DNA from: Solimonas fluminis
Lineage (GTDB): Bacteria; Pseudomonadota; Gammaproteobacteria; Nevskiales; Nevskiaceae
Reading direction: 5' to 3'
Length of the DNA stretch: 64,000 nt
NCBI RefSeq assembly: GCF_002930645.1
Contig: NZ_PSNW01000002.1
Location: 62,001-126,000 of the forward strand
Positions 58,601-64,000 of the stretch are shown here, in pieces (position 1 is the stretch's first letter; every line of letters starts with the position of its first letter). The notes under the pieces were generated by a model. The model made no database searches. It was not told where the DNA came from and worked only from the letters and a program-made list of their open reading frames with translations. The position numbers and the translations under genes were made by a program.

Positions 58601-60016
58601 GTGACCAGCAACGACATCGCGATACTTGCCCCCCGACGACCGGATGGAGGACGCCTGCTGCTGGCCGGTCGTGTCGCGCACTGCTTCGACGACTACCGCG
58701 AGTTCCGCGAATCCGGCCTCAAGCCGGCAGCGTTCATCATCCGCTGCACCGACGCCGCGGCCACCGGCGACTGGCTGCGGCAGGTCCGCAGGGACCCCGA
58801 TCACGCCGCGCGGCTGGTCTTCGTGGAAGGCGCCGTCTCCGACACCGATGCGGCGATCGGCGATGGACCGCTGCCGGACAGCGTCACGGCGCTCACCGAA
58901 CGCATCGACGCCAGTGCGGCACGGGCCCAGGCCATCCGCGGCAAGGATGACGACCGCAGCCCGGCCGCGCTGCTGCTGGAATACCTGTGGCTGCGGCCTG
59001 GCGCGGTGCTGGAACCGCGCGCCGACTGGCGGCATCCCCGGCTGTACCACTATCCGTTGCTCGATGCGCTGGAACGCGGCGATGCCGACCCGCAGGACTG
59101 GCTGCAGCAGCTGGACCGCGATGGCCTGCTGACCCGCGGCGAGCTGCGCGCGCGCCAGCGCGAGTGCGACTTCTGCGGCAGCGCGCACCTGCGCTTCATC
59201 GACGTCTGCCCGAGCTGCCGCTCCATCGACATCGACCAGCATGCCGCCCTGCACTGCTTCACCTGCGGCCTGGTCGCGCCGGAAGACCGCTTCACGCACG
59301 GCGGCGGCCGCTGCTGCCCGAAGTGCGGCAGCCACCTGCGCCATATCGGCACCGACTACGACCGCCCGCTGGAGACCACGGCCTGCGGCAGCTGCCAGCA
59401 TGTATTCGTCGAAGGCGAGGTGGTGGCCCATTGCGCGATCTGCGATCACTCGATGGCACCCACGGCCCTGCGGCTGCACAAGCTGTGGTCCTGGCGCCTC
59501 AGCAGCCTCGGCTGCCTGGTGGCGCAGGGCCGCAGCCAGGCGCAGTCGCCGGCGCTGTTCGATACCCAGCACTACGCCACCCGCGGGCACTTCCTGCACA
59601 GCCTCGACTGGCTGCTGAAGATCGGCCGCAGCCAGGGCACGCGCCTGGCCCTGGTGGGTCTGCGCCTGCGCAACGGCCGCGAGCTGGCGGCGGCACTCGG
59701 CGGCGGCCGCTGTGCGCAGCTTCTGGACAGCTTCGCCGAGCGCCTGCGCGAGCTGCTGGCCGAGGCCGATCTCGGTTGCCGCCTGGACCAGGAAACCCTG
59801 TGCCTGCTGCTGCCGGGCGCCGACCGCAAGCGCCTGAAGCAGCTGGAGCGGCAGCTGGGCGAACTGCAGCAGCGCGCGCTGCAGCCGGAGGGCATCGGCC
59901 CCCAGTGGGGGATGGCGGAGATGTCCCCCGACTCCGCGGACACCGATGCAGGCCGCCTGCTGGCGCGGCTGGAACAACGGCTGGGAGGCCCCGCGGAAGC
60001 GCGGGTGGCCGCCTGA
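58601..60016 (+). CDS. TackOD1-like zinc-ribbon protein with degenerate GGDEF-like tail
   Basis: A 471-residue soluble protein, GTG start with AGGAGAGG upstream. Residues about 1-115 resemble a pseudo-receiver domain. The centre holds six C-x2-C pairs (189/192, 203/206, 219/222, 239/242, 262/265, 278/281), predicting three zinc ribbons as in TackOD1 output domains (ECDFCGSAHLRFIDVCPSC). Residues about 320-465 follow the GGDEF fold (LDWLLKIGRSQGTRLALVGL, then CRLDQETLCLLLPGAD), but the GGDEF loop is replaced by LDQET. It is probably a regulatory or c-di-GMP-linked control subunit for the downstream glycosyltransferase. Confidence 0.75.
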   Translation: MTSNDIAILAPRRPDGGRLLLAGRVAHCFDDYREFRESGLKPAAFIIRCTDAAATGDWLRQVRRDPDHAARLVFVEGAVSDTDAAIGDGPLPDSVTALTERIDASAARAQAIRGKDDDRSPAALLLEYLWLRPGAVLEPRADWRHPRLYHYPLLDALERGDADPQDWLQQLDRDGLLTRGELRARQRECDFCGSAHLRFIDVCPSCRSIDIDQHAALHCFTCGLVAPEDRFTHGGGRCCPKCGSHLRHIGTDYDRPLETTACGSCQHVFVEGEVVAHCAICDHSMAPTALRLHKLWSWRLSSLGCLVAQGRSQAQSPALFDTQHYATRGHFLHSLDWLLKIGRSQGTRLALVGLRLRNGRELAAALGGGRCAQLLDSFAERLRELLAEADLGCRLDQETLCLLLPGADRKRLKQLERQLGELQQRALQPEGIGPQWGMAEMSPDSADTDAGRLLARLEQRLGGPAEARVAA

Positions 60017-60017
60017 G

Positions 60018-61352
60018 ATGGATGCCCTGTTCGACAACCTGGCCTCCGGCCTCGCCGTGTTCCTGGCGATGGTCAGCGGCGATGCCCAGACGCTGGCGCT
60101 GAAGTTCGCGCCCTTTGCGCTGCTGCTGGAGATGCCGCTGTACCTGCTGACCTGGCTGGGCGTGATGCACTACCTGTGGCGGCGCCACAGCGATCCACCG
60201 GCGGAGATCCCCTACTACCCTCGCGTGACCTGCATCTGCAACGCCTATGCCGAGGGCCGCGACGTGCAGTATTCGGTGCGCTCGCTGCTGGAGCAGATCT
60301 ATCCCGGGCACATCGAGCTGCTGCTGGTGCTCGATGGCGCCGTCGCCAACCGCGCCACCTACGACGCGATCAAGGAACTGGTGCCGCAGTTCGGCGGGCG
60401 CCACAACCGCTCGGTGCGCTTCATCCCCAAGCCGCAGCGCGGCGGCCGCGTCTCCGCCACCAACACCGGCCTGCTCTACGCCACCGGCGAGATCGTGATG
60501 GCGCTGGACGCCGATACGTCCTTCGACAACGAGATGGTGGCGCATGCGATCAAGCCCTTCGCCAATCCCAACGTCGTCGCCGCCACCGGCCCGCTGCGCG
60601 CGCGCAACGGCCGCAAGGCGCTGATCACGCGGCTGCAGGCGGTGGAGTACATGCTGGCGATCTACCTGGGCAAGGTCGGCCTGGCCGAGTGGAACCTGAT
60701 CAACAACCTGCCCGGCGCCTTCATGATCTACCGCAAGTCGATCCTCGATCATGTCGGCGGCTGGAATACCGGCACCGGCGAGGACCTGGACCTGACGCTG
60801 CGCGTCAAGCAGTACCTGCGCCGGCACCCGGAGCTGAAGCTGGTGTTCGCCCCCGGTGCCGTGGCGCACACCGAGGTGCCGGACACCTTCTCCATGTTCT
60901 ACAAGCAGCGCCTGCGCTGGGATGGCGACCTGTCCTACGTCTACTTCCGCAAGCACTGGCATGCCTTCTCGCCGATGATCGGCTGGCGCAACTTCATCGC
61001 CAATACCTGGTACGGCCTGCTGTTCCAGATCTTCCTGCCGATGCTGCAGGTGGGCTTCCTGGCCTGGATGCTGGTCTTCCAGCCGGTGCCGTTCTTCATC
61101 GGCACGATGCTGCTGGTCTACTGCTTCTACCTGGCCATCACGGTGCTGCAGTTCCTGCTGTTCCTGGCATTGCTGTCCGAACGCCCCGCGCAGGACGCGC
61201 CGTATCTCTGGGTGCTGCCGCTGATGCCGCTGTTCATGGTGTCGGCGCGTGTCTGGAGCGTCGTCGCCACGTTCCACGAATGGTTCAACCGCGCCCACCA
61301 GGATTCCCCGATGGGGCCGTGGTGGGTCATCCGCCAGGGAGGCCCCCGATGA
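60018..61352 (+). CDS. Processive GT2 glycosyltransferase (BcsA-like polysaccharide synthase)
   Basis: A 444-residue inner-membrane family-2 glycosyltransferase. One or two N-terminal TM segments (about 27-54), a cytoplasmic catalytic domain with D106 (LVLDGA), D164-x-D166 (ALDADTSF), TGED (253-256) and Q-R-L-R-W (297-301), then several C-terminal TM helices (about 335-420). The D, DxD, TED, QxxRW set is that of processive beta-glycan synthases such as cellulose, hyaluronan or PNAG synthases; the sugar is unknown. It begins one base after the preceding stop and its own stop overlaps the next gene (ATGA), so the operon is tightly coupled. Confidence 0.9.
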   Translation: MDALFDNLASGLAVFLAMVSGDAQTLALKFAPFALLLEMPLYLLTWLGVMHYLWRRHSDPPAEIPYYPRVTCICNAYAEGRDVQYSVRSLLEQIYPGHIELLLVLDGAVANRATYDAIKELVPQFGGRHNRSVRFIPKPQRGGRVSATNTGLLYATGEIVMALDADTSFDNEMVAHAIKPFANPNVVAATGPLRARNGRKALITRLQAVEYMLAIYLGKVGLAEWNLINNLPGAFMIYRKSILDHVGGWNTGTGEDLDLTLRVKQYLRRHPELKLVFAPGAVAHTEVPDTFSMFYKQRLRWDGDLSYVYFRKHWHAFSPMIGWRNFIANTWYGLLFQIFLPMLQVGFLAWMLVFQPVPFFIGTMLLVYCFYLAITVLQFLLFLALLSERPAQDAPYLWVLPLMPLFMVSARVWSVVATFHEWFNRAHQDSPMGPWWVIRQGGPR

Positions 61353-63811
61353 GACGCCTGCTGACCACCACGACCCTGCTGGCATTGCTCGCCGGCGCCC
61401 CGGCACGGGCCGAGGAACTGCTGCTCGAGAACCTGCTTGGCGATACCGACAAGGCCGCCAGCGTGCTGCAGGCGGAGTCGGAGCTCAATGCCGCCGGCAG
61501 CGAACTGAAGCGGGACCGCGCCGAGAAGGGCTGGCGCATGACTGGCGCGGCCGGCTACGGGCATATCCAGGACGTGGTCGACGAGGGCCGATCGATCTCC
61601 TACCAGGCGGCCCAGGCGCAGCTCGGCCTGGCCTATCCGCTGTTCGGCTCCTCCGAGAAGCAGGCGCGCGCCATCGGCCTGTCCAGCGGCAAGGCGGACG
61701 AGAAGAAGCTGCGCCTGGAGGCGGCCAGGCGCCTGGCGCAGCTGGAGCTGGAGGCGCAGTACGCCCGCTACTGGGGCGCTCAGGAGGGCCTGCGCGTGGT
61801 GGACAGCTACCTGGAGAGCGAGCCGCTGCTGCTGCCGCGCCTGCAGCAGCGCCAGGACAAGCGGATGATGCTGGGCTCGCAGCTGATCGACGCCGGTGCC
61901 GGCTATGCCCGCGCGCGCAGCGACCGTGCGCAACTGCTGGCGCAGCGCAATGCCGCGCGCGCGCGGCTGGAGCGCCTGACCGGGCGCAAGCTGGCGGAAC
62001 TGGAGGCCCGCGCCACCGAGTTGCCGGACGAGATCGACCTGCCGGCCGGACCGGCGCTGCAGCGGCACCCCGACCTGGCGGCACTGCAGCTGCAGCGCGA
62101 AACCCTGCAGCGCCAGCTCAAGGACAGCCGCTGGTACGGCCTCGACGGCGCCTTCAACGTCAACGCCAACACGGTCCACGACACCACCAACTCGGAAACC
62201 GGCGGCAACGCCTTCGTCGGCGTCAACCTCAGCGCGCCGCTGTCGCTGGGCAGCGCACGCCGCGCCGAGCGCGACCGCCTCAACGCCGAAACCGAGACGC
62301 TGACGCTGCGCTACCGGCAGCGCCAGGAGGAACTGGTGGCCGACATCAGCGGCGCGCGCGACAAGCTGGCGCAGCTGCGGGAGGAGACTGCCGCCGCGGG
62401 CGAACGCACCCGCGGCGCCCACGAGGCCCTGCGCGAACGCCTGCGCCGCAGCGGCGTCTTCGCCGAGGACGGGATCGAGGCCCTGGGCGGACGCCTGCAG
62501 ACCTACTACGCCGCAGCCCTGTCGGAGATCGACGCCCGCACGCGCGGCTGGATCGCCAATGTCGAGGCGCGGGCCTATGCCCTGGCGGTGGCCGAGGACG
62601 CCACGCCGCCGCGGCGCCCGCCGCTGCCCGAGGCCGCGCTGGGCCTGCGGCTGGCGGAACCGATCGCCGCGGTGACGCAGCAGCTGGGCAGCAGCCGCTC
62701 GCAGTCCGCGCCGCGCACGCCGGAGACCGACACCGGCGGCACCGGGGCGGCGCCGGTCCCGCTGCGCGCGGAGCTGCCGCCGGCGCGCAAGGACGTCGGC
62801 ATCGATCCCTCGCGCTGGCTCAAGCCGGTGGAGGCAAGGCCGCTGGCGCGCTTCCAGCTGGCCAGCGCCATGGAAGGCGGCGCCGCCATTCCGGTGGCCG
62901 CCTCGATGGACGCGGCCATGCCGCCCGAGGCCATGCCGGTGGCGCACACGACGGCGGCGGTGCCGGACGCGGCCGGGATCGCGGCCGGACACGCGGCCAG
63001 CCGCGGCGCCGTGGTGTCGCGCGGCAAGGGCGACGACATGGCGGTCTACGTCTGGGACAGCCGCGAGCTCTTCAGCCGGCTGCAGAACCGCGAGCGCTAC
63101 TGGAAGTTCCTGCGGCGCCTGTCGATCGACCGCCTGCTGGTGTCGCTGGACGCGGCCCAGATCGCCGAACTGCGGCAGCGCCCGGCGCCCCTGAGCGGCT
63201 TCCTGCAGAACGCGCGCAAGCGCGGGGTGAAGGTGGAGCTGCTGCTCGGCGAGCCGACCTGGATCGAGCCCGAGGGGCGCGAGCAGCTGGTGGAGCTGAT
63301 CGCCGGCCTCTGGGATTTTCCCTTCGACGGCCTGCACCTGGATATCGAGCCGGACCAGATCTACCGGCAGCCGCTGTCGCGCGAGCAGTTCGACAACTGG
63401 GTCAAGAGCATGACCACGGCCGCCAAGGCCTCGCCCTGGCCCACCGCGATCAGCGTGCATCCGCGCTATTTCCGCGATGCGCCCTACCGGGACTGGGGCC
63501 TGGCCGAGCGCCTGCGCGAAGCCGGCGTCGAGGACGTGACCCTGATGATCTTCAACTCGAAGCCGGAGAACGTGGCCGGCGTGGCCAAGCCGATCCTGGC
63601 GGCGGCACCGCAACTGCGCTTCCGCGTGGCGCAGAGCGTCGAGCCTCAGCTCGACGCCACCGAGAGCCACGCAAGGAAGAGCCGCGCGGACTTCGAGAAC
63701 TCGATGGAGCGGCTGCAGCAGCTGCTGCAGCCGCAGGCAAACGCCGACGGCATCGTCGTGCAGGCATGGGCAGACCTGATGAGGATGGGCTATGAAAGTG
63801 AGATTCGTTAA
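61349..63811 (+). CDS. TolC-type outer-membrane channel fused to a TIM-barrel hydrolase-like domain
   Basis: An 820-residue exported protein (signal MRRLLTTTTLLALLAGAPARA; AGGGAGG upstream). Residues about 30-450 resemble an outer-membrane efflux (TolC) protein: long coiled-coil helices such as QAESELNAAGSELKRDRAEKG and LRYRQRQEELVADISGARDKL, and strand pairs around YQAAQAQLGLAYPLFG and NAFVGVNLSAPLSLG. An Ala/Pro-rich linker (about 455-560) leads to residues 565-820, which look like a (beta/alpha)8 glycosidase-like domain: AVYVWDSRELF, RLLVSLDAAQIAEL, FDGLHLDIEPDQIYR with candidate acidic residues, and WPTAISVHPRYF. The fusion suggests export plus trimming of the polysaccharide at the outer membrane. 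Confidence 0.75.
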   Translation: MRRLLTTTTLLALLAGAPARAEELLLENLLGDTDKAASVLQAESELNAAGSELKRDRAEKGWRMTGAAGYGHIQDVVDEGRSISYQAAQAQLGLAYPLFGSSEKQARAIGLSSGKADEKKLRLEAARRLAQLELEAQYARYWGAQEGLRVVDSYLESEPLLLPRLQQRQDKRMMLGSQLIDAGAGYARARSDRAQLLAQRNAARARLERLTGRKLAELEARATELPDEIDLPAGPALQRHPDLAALQLQRETLQRQLKDSRWYGLDGAFNVNANTVHDTTNSETGGNAFVGVNLSAPLSLGSARRAERDRLNAETETLTLRYRQRQEELVADISGARDKLAQLREETAAAGERTRGAHEALRERLRRSGVFAEDGIEALGGRLQTYYAAALSEIDARTRGWIANVEARAYALAVAEDATPPRRPPLPEAALGLRLAEPIAAVTQQLGSSRSQSAPRTPETDTGGTGAAPVPLRAELPPARKDVGIDPSRWLKPVEARPLARFQLASAMEGGAAIPVAASMDAAMPPEAMPVAHTTAAVPDAAGIAAGHAASRGAVVSRGKGDDMAVYVWDSRELFSRLQNRERYWKFLRRLSIDRLLVSLDAAQIAELRQRPAPLSGFLQNARKRGVKVELLLGEPTWIEPEGREQLVELIAGLWDFPFDGLHLDIEPDQIYRQPLSREQFDNWVKSMTTAAKASPWPTAISVHPRYFRDAPYRDWGLAERLREAGVEDVTLMIFNSKPENVAGVAKPILAAAPQLRFRVAQSVEPQLDATESHARKSRADFENSMERLQQLLQPQANADGIVVQAWADLMRMGYESEIR

Positions 63812-64000
63812 GCCGGAGCAGGGTGACCCTGCCCGCGACCGCGGCATCCAGGTGCCCTATGCGCCGGGCAAGCGCCACCTTGCGCGCTGGCGCTGGTACC
63901 TGATCCTGCTGGTGGTCAGCAGCCCGCTGCTCTACTTCGTCGGCAAGGCGCTGTGGTCCTCGGTGGCGGTGGAAGCCCCCGGCGTGATCGCCCAGGAGCA
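63792..64000 (+). CDS. HlyD-family membrane-fusion protein (3' partial)
   Basis: Starts inside the previous gene (20-base overlap, ATG at 63792 with GAGGATG upstream) and runs off the window. The 69 visible residues comprise a basic cytoplasmic start (MKVRFVKPEQGDPARDRGIQ), a single TM helix (WYLILLVVSSPLLYFVGKAL) and the beginning of a periplasmic part (VEAPGVIAQE), the usual opening of HlyD/EmrA/Alg44-type adaptors that link an inner-membrane synthase to a TolC-like channel. No PilZ domain fits before the helix. Identification rests on the N-terminus and operon position. Confidence 0.65.
   Translation, partial: MKVRFVKPEQGDPARDRGIQVPYAPGKRHLARWRWYLILLVVSSPLLYFVGKALWSSVAVEAPGVIAQE

Overview
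The window is a chromosomal stretch from a GC-rich gammaproteobacterium. Evidence for the group is the rpsU-yqeY-dnaG-rpoD block, glnA, glyQ/glyS with separate subunits, typA, purT, ppk/ppx, a GlrK-QseG-GlrR cassette and an LpxO-like hydroxylase. The mix of a DUF1329 protein, an AlgB-like activator and very high third-position GC fits a Nevskiales/Solimonadaceae- or Xanthomonadales-like lineage; that placement is inference. No tRNA, rRNA, CRISPR array, complete insertion sequence or prophage was recognised. Almost all of the sequence is coding, with compact operons, start/stop overlaps and strong hairpin terminators.

Layout. 0-6.6 kb: end of plsB, an FkpA-type lipoprotein isomerase, a DUF4124 protein, a DUF1329 protein, and a coupled RimK-like ligase/GNAT pair. 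6.7-16.5 kb: a FecR-SPOR periplasmic protein, an acyl-lipid desaturase, typA, a degenerate GGDEF membrane protein, purT, pyk and a glycerophosphodiester phosphodiesterase. 16.5-22.7 kb: a lipoprotein, a glutathione transferase, convergent ppk and ppx, and two small c-type cytochromes. 22.9-25.9 kb: four paralogous small outer-membrane barrels. 26-31.3 kb: the sigma-70/primase/S21 block, containing an unusual Gln-rich protein gene. 31.4-42 kb: tsaD, folB, gmhB and glyS, then katG, ohr, an NHL-repeat protein and lpxO lying between glyS and glyQ. 42.2-47.4 kb: sigma-54-type glnA and two phosphorelay kinases.

47.6-53.3 kb is a stress island: entericidin, otsBA (trehalose), small hydrophilic and lipoprotein genes, a BON protein, a PA2169-type four-helix protein, CsbD and YtjA. 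It is followed by an AlgB-like sigma-54 activator and the GlrR-QseG-GlrK cassette. From 58.6 kb to the end runs an apparent exopolysaccharide operon: a zinc-ribbon TackOD1-like protein with a degenerate GGDEF-like tail, a processive GT2 glycosyltransferase, an outer-membrane TolC-type channel fused to a TIM-barrel hydrolase-like domain, and a membrane-fusion protein cut by the window end. A near-perfect sigma-54 promoter precedes it, immediately downstream of genes for two sigma-54 activators.

Most interesting signals: (1) a 268-bp element with perfect 33-bp terminal inverted repeats and two further long internal stems, which supplies the stop codons of both flanking convergent genes, with a short relative at 38.8 kb; (2) the candidate sigma-54-controlled polysaccharide system with its channel-hydrolase fusion; (3) a DnaG primase and a GmhB phosphatase that have each lost all four zinc ligands; (4) a 102-residue Gln-rich protein with almost no hydrophobic residues; (5) a 30-bp inverted repeat before otsBA that could alternatively pair with the otsB ribosome binding site; and (6) AT-rich islands sharing a TAAAACAAA motif.
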